Shown piece after piece: positions 43,401 to 50,412 of a stretch of 64,000 bases of DNA. How positions within the stretch are numbered: position 1 is the first letter of the stretch; every line of letters starts with the position of its first letter. The stretch lies in NCBI RefSeq assembly GCF_023715885.1, contig NZ_JAMBOY010000006.1:124001-188000 (forward strand), written 5' to 3'. The notes below the pieces were generated by a model that was not told where the DNA came from, searched no databases, and saw only the letters and a program-made list of their open reading frames with translations. A program made the translations under genes and the position numbers. Origin of the DNA: Microbacterium hydrocarbonoxydans (GTDB lineage Bacteria; Actinomycetota; Actinomycetes; Actinomycetales; Microbacteriaceae).

Positions 43401-43960
43401 AGGCTCTGGCCACGGCCGGCGCGTTCGAGTCGCTGGGTCTGCAGCGGCGGGAGGCGATGTGGCTCGCGGGAGCGGCCGCCGAGGACCGATCTCGGTTCCT
43501 GCCCGGCACCGTCGTCTCGGTGCAGCCGCCGCTGTTCGCCGATCAGTCGAGCTACGAGCAGCTGTCATCGGACCTCTGGGCGACAGGAGTCTCCACCGAC
43601 GATCACCCGATGGCGCACTTCCGTGCGGCGCTGGCCGATCGCGGCGTGCTCACCTCCCGTGACCTCCAATCGCACGAGACCGGCCGCCGGGTCGAGGTCG
43701 CGGGGCTCGTCACGCATCGGCAGCGGCCGGCGACCGCGGCGGGCGTCACGTTCCTGAACCTCGAGGACGAGAGCGGCCTGGTCAACGTCATCTGCTCGAC
43801 CGGGGTGTGGGCGCGCTACCGGCGGATCGCTCGTGATTCGCCGGCGCTCATCATCCGCGGCATCCTGGAGCGCTCGCCCGAGGGAGTGATCAACATCCTC
43901 GCCGATGCGTTCGAAGACCTGCGGACGGGCGTCTCGCACCGTTCGCGGGACTTCCGCTGA
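40496..43960 (+). CDS. dnaE2: Error-prone DNA polymerase III alpha subunit DnaE2
   Basis: 1154-aa C-family polymerase performing damage-induced mutagenic synthesis with ImuA and ImuB. About 60 residues of extra N-terminus precede the PHP domain (ELHAHSSYSFLDGAS from residue 64). Catalytic Asp pair in PDIDVDFDSDR (Asp453, Asp455); clamp/finger block GIPIFQEQLIQMATAIGDCT; tandem HhH (GVRGIGLPLAERIV); C-terminal OB fold (VEVAGLVTHRQRPATAAGVTFLNLED). Translationally coupled to imuB by TGATG. Confidence 0.96.
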   Translation: MGWHNPPQTWRELERTLSGEESPYPIGGPEPRLDRPDPGPVSTRKKRNPPTAVTRPTDPVPYAELHAHSSYSFLDGASSPEDLLAEAERLGLSALALTDHDGFYGAARFAEVAELMEVQVQTVYGAELSLGLDGPQRGAADPVGDHLLVLADGLEGYHRLSASMTGAHLRGGEKGRPVYDIDELAATAAGHWTVLTGCRKGAVRRGLEAGDAMTPLRRLVDLFGRDRVVVELFDHGDPLDTRRNDALADLARRLRLPVVATNNVHYATPDRAALAEAVSAVRAVRSMDELDGWLPAHGGAHLRSGAEMAARFRRYPGAISSGLEIAAASAFPLRRARPALPKQEVPEGHTPMTWLRHLVWEAVPTKYPRLDDDGRRRIHRELDVIEEKDFPGYFLIVHGIVAEARRRGILCQGRGSAAASAVCYLLGITAVDPILYRLPFERFLATTRSEEPDIDVDFDSDRREEIIQWVYREYGRERAAQVANVIQYRPKNAVRDMARALGHSVGQQDAWSRQVDGWSTRLEVADEHDIPANVLEYAGELLKAPRHLGIHSGGMVLTARPVGEVVPVEHARMENRTVIQWDKDDAAWMGLVKFDLLGLGMLAALQHCFDLIRDATGEEWTLETLPKEEPAVYDMLCRADSIGVFQVESRAQIGLLPRLQPRRFYDLAIQIALIRPGPIQGGAVHPFVRRKMAKDALDEENRARATRGEEPVLLEVPYPHEDLKPILERTLGIPIFQEQLIQMATAIGDCTADEADLLRRAMGSKRGLEKIEKVRDKLYSGMTRRGLSKEQSDRIYAQIQAFSNFGFAESHSLSFALLVYASSWLKLHYPAAFLAGLLRSQPMGFYSPATLTADARRHGVEVRRPDLHASAATDSLEPLSEATERMPTGLDSCREADQPDTPRFDRTLPDESAAHRRDGGYAVRLGLSGVRGIGLPLAERIVAEREAHGRYRDLHDLVRRTDATAAQLEALATAGAFESLGLQRREAMWLAGAAAEDRSRFLPGTVVSVQPPLFADQSSYEQLSSDLWATGVSTDDHPMAHFRAALADRGVLTSRDLQSHETGRRVEVAGLVTHRQRPATAAGVTFLNLEDESGLVNVICSTGVWARYRRIARDSPALIIRGILERSPEGVINILADAFEDLRTGVSHRSRDFR

Positions 43961-43978
43961 GTCGACGGGGGCGGCACC

Positions 43979-44365
43979 TCACCAGAAGCGGTCGGTCTCC
44001 GGCTCGGGCACTCCCTCTGACCCGCCCCACCGGTCGGCCTCGGCCTTGGCCGCCTCGACGGCGGCGTCGGCGCCGAGCAGCGCCGCCCGGGCGTTCGTCT
44101 CCCCAGCGCCACCTCCCTCGACATCGATCGTGAGCACTGTGCGCGCGTCGGAGCCGACGGTCACTGTGCAGTCCGACACCCGACCAGACCAGCGCACGAT
44201 GTCACCGCGCGTGCCCTCATCTCGTACGTAGCGGACGCCGCTGTCGAGGTCCACGATCTGCAACACCGATGCTCGTCCGCTCTCCTCGTCGACGGCCTCC
44301 ATGACGTCAACGCGATGCCCCCGCGCGACGGCGAGGTGGGCGTTCAGCACGAGCCTTCTGTCCAT
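43979..44365 (-). CDS. Hypothetical protein, 128 aa
   Basis: Not recognised. Starts MDRRLVLNAHLAVARGHRVDVMEAV, a compact beta-rich N-terminal half (LQIVDLDSGVRYVRDEGTRGDIVRWSGRVSDCTVTVGSD), then an Ala-rich helix (NARAALLGADAAVEAAKAEADRW). No signal or membrane segment. Leaderless: TAAAGT lies 6 nt before the ATG. Convergent with dnaE2, only 18 nt apart. Confidence 0.7.
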   Translation of the reverse strand: MDRRLVLNAHLAVARGHRVDVMEAVDEESGRASVLQIVDLDSGVRYVRDEGTRGDIVRWSGRVSDCTVTVGSDARTVLTIDVEGGGAGETNARAALLGADAAVEAAKAEADRWGGSEGVPEPETDRFW

Positions 44366-44599
44366 GGATCCACTTTAGGAGTGCGGATGCCGAAGGCAAC
44401 CCCGGGTGCGATTCTCACCGAGTGCCCAAAATTTGGAAGAAACATTCGTACATTTCTTTGTCCCCCAAATGGCGGACAAAGACGATTAGCGATATTCTGC
44501 TCAGAGTAGCGGGGGCTACCGGCTGACTTATGGGGAGAACAGCCGACGAGAGCAGCGAGATCTTCGCCGCCCTCCCCTTCCGTCCGGGCAGGACGGTGG

Positions 44600-44643
44600 G
44601 CCCTCTCGAGCGATCTGAACTGGGGCGGATGACTCGAGAGGGC
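44600..44643. repeat. 11-bp perfect inverted repeat in noncoding DNA
   Basis: GCCCTCTCGAG and its complement, 22-nt loop; directly preceded by a second, 6-bp hairpin. Might be part of a small RNA or of the DUF72 leader. Confidence 0.6.
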
Positions 44644-44726
44644 AACCAGTCCCGATGTCGCGCCGCCGTCTCGTAGTGTGCCGTTCGGCGTCCGTCAAGC
44701 CCGATCCTCGCGGACTGCGCACGTCG

Positions 44727-44732
44727 TAGCGT
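44727..44732 (+). promoter_or_regulatory. Possible -10 of the DUF72 gene
   Basis: TAGCGT, 27 nt before the ATG, leaving the AAGGAGG site (44742-44748) in the leader. Confidence 0.4.
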
Positions 44733-44759
44733 CCATCCTTCAAGGAGGATCGTGCACCA

Positions 44760-45620
44760 ATGAACGCAGCCCGGCCGAACGGCCGCATCCGCATCGGCGT
44801 CTCCGGGTGGAAGTACGCGAGTTGGCGAGGCGACTTCTACCCGAAGGGGCTCGCGCAGCGCCGTGAGCTCGAGTACATCGGCGAGCACTTCTCCAGCGCG
44901 GAGCTCAACGGGTCGTTCTACTCGCTGCAGCGTCCGGAGAGCTATCGCCGATGGCGGTCGGAGGTGCCGGAGGACTTCATCTTCGCCGTCAAGGGCTCCC
45001 GTTACGTGACGCACATGCTCCGGCTGCGCGACACTGAGCAGGGGCTGGCGAATTTCTTCGCGTCAGGCGTGCTCGCCCTCGGCGCCCAGCTCGGACCGAT
45101 CCTCTGGCAGCTCCCCGAACGGCAGACGTTCGACGCCGAGCTGGTCGAGGCGTTCCTCGCGGGGCTGCCGTCGACCACAGGTGAGGCGCTCGATCTCGCA
45201 AGGCGGCACGACGAGCGACTCGACGGCCGCGCCTGGCTGCAGATCGAGGAGGACCGGCCGTTGCGCTACGCGCTCGAGCCGAGATCCGATACTTTCGCCG
45301 ACGCGGAGGCGCTTCACCTCCTGCAGAAGCACGGCGCCGCGCTCGTCGCCGCCGACACCGCCGGCCGGTGGCCTCGATTCGACGTCCTCACCAGCGACTT
45401 CGCGTACGTCCGGTTGCACGGGGCGCAGATGCTGTATCACAGCGGATACACGGCGGCGGAGCTGGCGGAATGGGCCGGTATCGTAAGCGCCTGGGCCGAC
45501 GGATCGGGCGCGAGCGACGGACTCCCCCGCGACGTCTACGTATACTTCGACAACGACGCCCGCGGGCACGCACCGCACGACGCCGAAGGGCTGGCGACGC
45601 TCGTGGGGGCGCTCGTCTGA
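44760..45620 (+). CDS. DUF72 (YecE-like) TIM-barrel protein
   Basis: 286 aa. Opens with the family motif GRIRIGVSGWKYASWRGDFYPKGLAQRRELEYIGEHFSSAELNGSFY; further blocks FIFAVKGSRYVTHMLRL, LGPILWQLPE, FAYVRLHGAQMLYHSGY and VYVYFDNDARGHAPHDA are typical of the barrel. Biochemical function of DUF72 proteins is not established. AAGGAGG lies 11 nt before the ATG, a long spacing. Followed by a short gap and a GyrI-like gene. Confidence 0.9.
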   Translation: MNAARPNGRIRIGVSGWKYASWRGDFYPKGLAQRRELEYIGEHFSSAELNGSFYSLQRPESYRRWRSEVPEDFIFAVKGSRYVTHMLRLRDTEQGLANFFASGVLALGAQLGPILWQLPERQTFDAELVEAFLAGLPSTTGEALDLARRHDERLDGRAWLQIEEDRPLRYALEPRSDTFADAEALHLLQKHGAALVAADTAGRWPRFDVLTSDFAYVRLHGAQMLYHSGYTAAELAEWAGIVSAWADGSGASDGLPRDVYVYFDNDARGHAPHDAEGLATLVGALV

Positions 45621-45674
45621 GGCGCTCCGCCGAGCCCCCTGTTGCTGTCGGCCTTCCCCGGCGATCATGGCCTC

Positions 45675-46175
45675 ATGGCATTCGAGATTCACGACGGCCC
45701 GCGCATAGAGACGAGACCGGAACGACAGACCCTCGGCATCCGGATCGTCACTCCGTTCCGCGGCATGCTCGCGGTCCGGGATTCTCTCATCGCCGAGCTC
45801 TCCGCTTGGCTGGCGGCGCGACGGATCGAGGTCGGCGGACCGTTCTTCCTGCGGCTGCACACCGTAGACATGGCGGGCGACATGGAGATAGAGGTGGGCG
45901 TGCTCGACGCGAGCGTCGTCTCAGACGACGATCGGGTGCGGACCGGATCGGCGCCGGCCGGGGACTACGCGATCATCGCGTACCGCGGGAGCTCGATGCA
46001 GGCGAACAAGACGCTTCTCGCGTGGGCTCCGGAGCAGGGCAGACGCTTCGACACCGATCCCGCTTCGGGGAGGTGGGGCGGACGTTTCGAGATCCTCCGC
46101 GCCGATCCGAGGAAGGAGCCGCGCAAGACCGCGTGGACAGTCGAGCTCGCCTTTCTCGTGAAGCCGGAGACCTGA
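45675..46175 (+). CDS. GyrI-like small-molecule-binding protein
   Basis: 166 aa from the ATG at 45675 (an earlier CTG at 45642 is unlikely). FEIHDGPRIETRPERQTLGIRIVTPFRGM and the C-terminal ELAFLVKPET fit the SHS2/GyrI (AraC effector-binding) fold, repeated twice in such proteins. AGDYAIIAYRGSSMQANKTLLAW is the second half. Domain call is moderate; ligand unknown. Confidence 0.65.
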   Translation: MAFEIHDGPRIETRPERQTLGIRIVTPFRGMLAVRDSLIAELSAWLAARRIEVGGPFFLRLHTVDMAGDMEIEVGVLDASVVSDDDRVRTGSAPAGDYAIIAYRGSSMQANKTLLAWAPEQGRRFDTDPASGRWGGRFEILRADPRKEPRKTAWTVELAFLVKPET

Positions 46176-46193
46176 GCCCCGAGAGATGACCGA

Positions 46194-46199
46194 TAGGGT
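46194..46199 (+). promoter_or_regulatory. -10 element of the 317-aa gene (leaderless)
   Basis: TAGGGT, 6 nt, ATG. Confidence 0.55.
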
Positions 46200-46205
46200 C
46201 GGGGC

Positions 46206-47159
46206 ATGACTCGGGGGCGTCGACGCGGTGGGACCATGGCTGTGCTGAGCGTTTCACTTCTCGTCGTGATCGCGGCGATCGTCCTCGCCTGCACACCGCT
46301 GTCGCGCGCCGCACCCGGAGCCGTCTCACAGGTCGAGGGCGTCGTCGGCGACAGCGGCGAGGTGTCGGTGTACGTCGTCGAACGGAACATCAACGTCAGC
46401 CCGAAGTGTGAGTTGCGCGTCAGGATGGAGGACGGCGTAGCGGAGGACGAGCTCGCCCGCGTGCTCGAGAACGCGTGGGCGGCGCCGGGCGACTCCCCCT
46501 GCGTCGTGAAGAGCGTGGAGACCGCGAGCCGCTCGTCGATCTTCGGCGCGCCGCCCGCGGCCATGATGGCGGGCGAAGCCGGAGCGGTCGCCGCTGCACT
46601 GCTGCGCTTCGACCTCCTCACCCTCTCCGTCCGGGAAGACGGCGGTCTCTACGCCGACGCCTCTGTGCGGACCGGCGACTTCTCGGATGCCGCAGCCCTC
46701 GTGCGGGCGGCCGTCGCCTCATCGGCTCTCGAGGACGAGTTCGGTCGGGTCGACTGGTCGATGAGGTGGTCCGCCGACGATGGCGCATACGACGACGCAA
46801 CGGTCGCCAGCGACGGCACGCCCGATCCGAAGCTCGCCGACCTCCTCGACGGACTCGCCGAGCTGCGTGCCTCCGGCGCGCTGGGTGTCGGCGATGGAGC
46901 AGACGTCGCGGCATTGGACGCCCCGATCATCGCGGTGAAGCTGAATGCGATCACTGAGTCGGGTGTGACAGCGGTCGGCATCGGACTGACCGTCGCGGGG
47001 TGGGATGCCGACGATCTCGCTACTCGCGGTGAGGAGCTCGCCCTGTCGGGCCGGGCTGCCGAGGCCGCTGCCGCGATCTCCGCTCTGGGAGAAGAAGTCG
47101 GTTTGCCGGTCGGGGCGATCACGGCGAACGGGACGGTCGATCTGCTCGCCGGGTCGTGA
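46206..47159 (+). CDS. Predicted exported lipoprotein of unknown function
   Basis: 317 aa. Basic start (MTRGRRRGG), hydrophobic helix (AVLSVSLLVVIAAIVLAC) ending in a lipobox-like VLAC, so lipid anchoring is possible; otherwise a single-pass membrane protein. The rest is acidic with alternating strands and helices and two further Cys (KCELRV, PCVVKS) that may pair. I do not recognise the family. Confidence 0.72.
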   Translation: MTRGRRRGGTMAVLSVSLLVVIAAIVLACTPLSRAAPGAVSQVEGVVGDSGEVSVYVVERNINVSPKCELRVRMEDGVAEDELARVLENAWAAPGDSPCVVKSVETASRSSIFGAPPAAMMAGEAGAVAAALLRFDLLTLSVREDGGLYADASVRTGDFSDAAALVRAAVASSALEDEFGRVDWSMRWSADDGAYDDATVASDGTPDPKLADLLDGLAELRASGALGVGDGADVAALDAPIIAVKLNAITESGVTAVGIGLTVAGWDADDLATRGEELALSGRAAEAAAAISALGEEVGLPVGAITANGTVDLLAGS

Positions 47160-47204
47160 CGCGCGTCTGTCTCCTCGATGCTCCGCACTGCCGCGGACAC
47201 GCAG

Positions 47205-47238
47205 AAGGCCCGGAGACTCTTGCGAGTTTCCGGGCCTT
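47205..47238. terminator. Terminator between the lipoprotein gene and tRNA-Pro
   Basis: 15-bp stem AAGGCCCGGAGACTC with one G-U pair and a 4-nt loop; bidirectional between convergent transcripts. Confidence 0.82.
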
Positions 47239-47244
47239 TCTCGG

Positions 47245-47318
<74 letters not shown>

Positions 47319-47350
47319 TTGGTCTGCACTCTCGCGCAGGCAACTCCCCT

Positions 47351-47356
47351 ATCTTA
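47351..47356 (-). promoter_or_regulatory. Possible -10 of tRNA-Pro
   Basis: TAAGAT on the minus strand 32 nt upstream of the mature tRNA 5' end. The rest of the 116-nt gap shows only the GNAT promoter. Confidence 0.4.
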
Positions 47357-47422
47357 GCCTGACCGGCGACGCCTCCGCGAACCGACTGCGTCCCGGGCGT
47401 TGCCCGTGTCGGAGCCCGGGCG

Positions 47423-47428
47423 TACCGT
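47423..47428 (+). promoter_or_regulatory. -10 element of the GNAT gene (leaderless)
   Basis: TACCGT, 6 nt, ATG. Confidence 0.5.
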
Positions 47429-47434
47429 CGGACC

Positions 47435-48019
47435 ATGGTGACGATCACGACAGAGGTGGCGACGACGGCGCGGTGGGACGACGTGCAGCGCGCGCTCACG
47501 GGCGGTGGCGACGGCGCCAGCTGCCAGTGCATCTGGCCGATGCTGCGGAACAAGGACTGGAACGAGACCACGACTCCCGAGCGCGTGGAGATGTTCCGCG
47601 CCGAGATCGATGCCGGTCCCTCGCCGGGACTCATCGCATACGTCGACGGAGAGGCGGCGGGCTGGATCCGCATCGGTCCGAGGCCCCTCCAGCGGCGGCT
47701 CGCGCACACACGGGCGATCGTCGCAGCGACGCACGAGCCGTTCGACGACGACAGCGTCTGGGCGGTGAGCTGCTTCGTCGTGCGGCGCGAGCATCGCGGC
47801 AAGGGCCTCAATCGCGCGTTGCTCGATGCCGCTGTCGAGTACGCCCGAGGAGCGGGCGCCCGAATCATCGAGGGGTATCCGGTCGACACAGGCGGCGCAT
47901 CTCAGCGCAGCAACGAACTCTTCCACGGCACGCTCAGCACCTTCGTCGCAGCAGGCTTCGAACCACGCGGCGAGCTGAAGGCGGGCCGCCCCCTCGTCAC
48001 TCTGGACATGGCCTCCTGA
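47435..48019 (+). CDS. GNAT-family N-acetyltransferase
   Basis: 194 aa. Acetyl-CoA-binding motif A region WAVSCFVVRREHRGKGLNRALLDAAVEYA (R-x-x-G-x-G/A type), preceded by GLIAYVDGEAAGWIRIGPR. The N-terminal CQCIWP is often present in this acetyltransferase subgroup. Substrate unknown. Stands alone with its own leaderless promoter. Confidence 0.87.
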   Translation: MVTITTEVATTARWDDVQRALTGGGDGASCQCIWPMLRNKDWNETTTPERVEMFRAEIDAGPSPGLIAYVDGEAAGWIRIGPRPLQRRLAHTRAIVAATHEPFDDDSVWAVSCFVVRREHRGKGLNRALLDAAVEYARGAGARIIEGYPVDTGGASQRSNELFHGTLSTFVAAGFEPRGELKAGRPLVTLDMAS

Positions 48020-48032
48020 CGGCATGCGCCAG

Positions 48033-48038
48033 TAGCGT
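48033..48038 (+). promoter_or_regulatory. -10 element of the 151-aa gene (leaderless)
   Basis: TAGCGT, 6 nt, ATG. Confidence 0.55.
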
Positions 48039-48044
48039 GGAACC

Positions 48045-48500
48045 ATGAGCAATGAGCATCCGATCATCGACGACCGCGAACTGGGCATGCTCACCCGGGC
48101 GACGACGGAGTTGAGCGATGGCACGGTCCTGACACACGACTGGTACGCCGGCACGGTCACGCTCGACGACGCCGATCTCGAGCTCATGCTCGAAGCCACC
48201 ACGGCCGACGAAGCGCGAGCGCTCATCCCCCGCATCCGTGAGACGCTCTCCGCTCTCGCCGGGCTGCGCCGGCTGGCGACGGATGCCGTCGTCACAGCGT
48301 TCAGCCAGGGCTCCCCCGAACCGGCTGAGCTCGACGCCGCCGCGACGGATCTCGCTCTCGAGACCATCGAAGCCTCGGAGGACGGCACCATCGTGCTCCA
48401 CCTCACCGACACCTGCGGCGCACACTTTCCCGAGGGTTACTGGCCGGCCGTGCATCTCGGCCCCGATGGCCAGATCACCCAGGTCACCGTCGAATCCTGA
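48045..48500 (+). CDS. Hypothetical acidic protein, 151 aa
   Basis: Not assigned. Beta-rich N-terminus (DGTVLTHDWYAGTVTLDDADLELMLEATTADEARALIPRI, resembling small DUF2004/DUF2262-like proteins), then helices and a C-terminal strand pair ending GYWPAVHLGPDGQITQVTVES. Stop overlaps the S4 gene as TGATG, so the two are coupled. Confidence 0.75.
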   Translation: MSNEHPIIDDRELGMLTRATTELSDGTVLTHDWYAGTVTLDDADLELMLEATTADEARALIPRIRETLSALAGLRRLATDAVVTAFSQGSPEPAELDAAATDLALETIEASEDGTIVLHLTDTCGAHFPEGYWPAVHLGPDGQITQVTVES

Positions 48501-48886
48501 TGATCGACGCGGTACGGATAGACAGTTGGCTGTGGGCGGTGCGCGCGTACAAGACCCGTTCCGCCGCCACCACCGCCTGCCGTGCGGGTCACGTGCGCCT
48601 CAACGGCGAGAAGGTCAAGGCTGCTCAACAGGTGCGCGTGGGCGACGAACTGAGGGTGCGCATCGCGGGGTTCGATCGGATCCTGGTCGTGCGTCAGCTC
48701 CTCGTGAAGCGCGTCGGCGCACCTCTCGCCGCAGCGGCGTACGAGGACCGCACGCCCGCGCGCGAACCTCAGGCGATGATTGGTGTGCGCGATCGCGGAG
48801 CCGGTCGGCCGACGAAGCGCGAGCGCCGTGACATCGATCGCCTTCGCGGACGGGGAGACGAGGATGCCGATATCTTCCTCGATTGA
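48500..48886 (+). CDS. S4-domain RNA-binding protein (HslR/Hsp15-like)
   Basis: 128 aa. S4 motif: VRIDSWLWAVRAYKTRSAATTACRAGHVRLNGEKVKAAQQVRVGDELRV. The basic C-terminus GRPTKRERRDIDRLRG is typical of Hsp15-type proteins, which bind free 50S subunits carrying stalled nascent chains. Translationally coupled to the upstream 151-aa gene. Confidence 0.88.
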   Translation: MIDAVRIDSWLWAVRAYKTRSAATTACRAGHVRLNGEKVKAAQQVRVGDELRVRIAGFDRILVVRQLLVKRVGAPLAAAAYEDRTPAREPQAMIGVRDRGAGRPTKRERRDIDRLRGRGDEDADIFLD

Positions 48887-48897
48887 CCCTCTCATAG

Positions 48898-48913
48898 TCG
48901 AACATATGTTCTA
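48898..48913 (+). promoter_or_regulatory. LexA (SOS) box over the DUF222/HNH promoter
   Basis: TCGAACATATGTTCTA matches TCGAAC-N4-GTTCGA at 11 of 12 fixed positions. It overlaps the -10 TAAAAT (48912-48917), which itself lies 6 nt before the ATG, so LexA binding would block transcription directly. Confidence 0.75.
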
Positions 48914-48923
48914 AAATGGGAAC

Positions 48924-50381
48924 ATGATCACGCCGACCGACCTCGATCTCGACCTCCGGGAGAGACAGCGCCTGCTTGACGGGTGGGTGCAGAAGAGACG
49001 TCAGATCGCGGAGCTCGAGGCTGAGGCAACCGAGTTGTTGATCGAGCGGATCGGCGTGCACGAGGCCGATGTCGCCGAGAGCCCGTTCCACCGCGACGCG
49101 ATCTATCGATCGATGCTGTCGGAGTACTCGGCCGCGGCTCACCTCCCCCACGGAACGGTGGAGCACTCCTTCACCGACGCTCGCACCCTCTCTCGCGATC
49201 TCCCCGCGACGCGCGCCGCATTCCGCGCAGGCGACATCACGGTCGGCCACGTGCGCGAGATCGTTCGCGCCAGCGCCGTCGTGGCTGAGGCTGTGCGCAA
49301 TGGCCGAGTGGATGCCGAAACGCTGACGCTCTACGAGACCGCCGTCCTGGTGATCGCTGAGAAGGAGACCGCCGCCCGCACCCGGGCTCACGCTCGCCAG
49401 GTCGCCGCCGCGCTCGCCGGCGAGACCGTGGTCGAGCGACACCGGCGCGCGGAGTCGGAACGATGCGTCTCCGTGCGTTCCGTCGACGATGGGCTCGCTC
49501 TCCTCACCGCCGTGCTGCCGGAGTGGCTCGCTGTCGCGATCGCGGATCGACTCACCCGCATGGCGCGCGAAGTCGTGCGCGGTCGAGCGGATGCCGCACC
49601 GACGCTGCCTCCGGTCGAGGACCGCGGCGACGAGATCACCGTTGATGACCTCGCGCCCGACGACCCCCGACGCGACTCGTCTGCCGCCGGCACCGTGATC
49701 TTCGGCGAGGACGGTACCTTCACCGTCGATCCTCTCGCGGGGCTCGTCGACCCGCTCACCGACCCGAGCAGCCCCGATATCGAGCACCTCCCCGCTGACG
49801 GCCGCACGCTCGACCAGATCCGCGCGGACCTCTTCGCCGATCTGCTCCTCGTCTCGGTACCGAGCGCCGAACTCGGCTCGGGACTCGACGCCGTGCAGCC
49901 TCGAATCCAGGTGACAGTCGCAGCGAGCACGCTGATCGGTGCCGACGACCGGCCCGCAGAACTCGACGGGCACGGCCCGCTGGATCCCGGGATCGCCCGG
50001 GCGCTCGCCGGCCGGAACACGGGCTGGTCCCGGCTGTTCCTCGACCCCGCCGGGCAGGTCGTGCAGACCGACACATACACTCCCACCGAGGCGATGCGCC
50101 GACATCTGCGGGCTCGCGACCAGCACTGTCGATTCCCTGGTTGTCGTATGCCGGTGCACCGATGCGAGATCGACCACAACCACGACCACGCCCTCGGCGG
50201 TCGCACCCGTCTCGACAACCTGAGCCACTTCTGCACGACGCACCACTCGCTCAAACATCCCGACGTCGACCCTCGGCACCGATGGACCGCGCGACAGCTC
50301 CCCGACGGGTGTGTGACCTGGGAGAGTCCACTGGGGCGCTCCTACGTGGATCCCCCGCGACGGCGAGTGATGTTCGTATGA
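48924..50381 (+). CDS. DUF222 (13E12-repeat type) HNH endonuclease-like protein
   Basis: 485 aa. N-terminal helical DUF222 region (about 1-380; HLPHGTVEHSFTDARTLSRDLP, AFRAGDITVGHVREIVR) and a C-terminal HNH domain (about 402-447): CRFPGCRMPVHRCEIDHNHDHALGG, ending CTTHHSLKH, with metal-binding Cys and His. Related 13E12-repeat genes of M. tuberculosis belong to the LexA regulon; the LexA box here suggests the same. Often multicopy in actinobacteria; whether it cuts DNA is not established. Confidence 0.9.
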   Translation: MITPTDLDLDLRERQRLLDGWVQKRRQIAELEAEATELLIERIGVHEADVAESPFHRDAIYRSMLSEYSAAAHLPHGTVEHSFTDARTLSRDLPATRAAFRAGDITVGHVREIVRASAVVAEAVRNGRVDAETLTLYETAVLVIAEKETAARTRAHARQVAAALAGETVVERHRRAESERCVSVRSVDDGLALLTAVLPEWLAVAIADRLTRMAREVVRGRADAAPTLPPVEDRGDEITVDDLAPDDPRRDSSAAGTVIFGEDGTFTVDPLAGLVDPLTDPSSPDIEHLPADGRTLDQIRADLFADLLLVSVPSAELGSGLDAVQPRIQVTVAASTLIGADDRPAELDGHGPLDPGIARALAGRNTGWSRLFLDPAGQVVQTDTYTPTEAMRRHLRARDQHCRFPGCRMPVHRCEIDHNHDHALGGRTRLDNLSHFCTTHHSLKHPDVDPRHRWTARQLPDGCVTWESPLGRSYVDPPRRRVMFV

Positions 50382-50412
50382 GGCGTCGGGTGCTGCCCGG
50401 CGCGCCCGGGCT

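Larger units (their letters stand above)
44366..44759. other. 394-nt noncoding region with AT-rich palindromes and RNA-like hairpins
   Basis: No gene fits here. Left part is AT-rich against the background: palindrome CCAAAATTTGG (44426-44436) and inverted repeat CTTTGTCC/GGACAAAG (44456-44463, 44474-44481). Right part holds two adjacent stems: CCGTCC/GGACGG with a 5-nt loop (44580-44596) and an 11-bp perfect stem GCCCTCTCGAG (44600-44610) pairing with 44633-44643. -10 of the hypothetical gene: TAAAGT 44372-44377 (minus). Confidence 0.55.

Noticed and set aside
50396-50410. GC palindrome between the HNH and Nudix genes as a terminator
   Set aside because: Only a 5-bp CCCGG/CCGGG stem with no further pairing; too weak to call.
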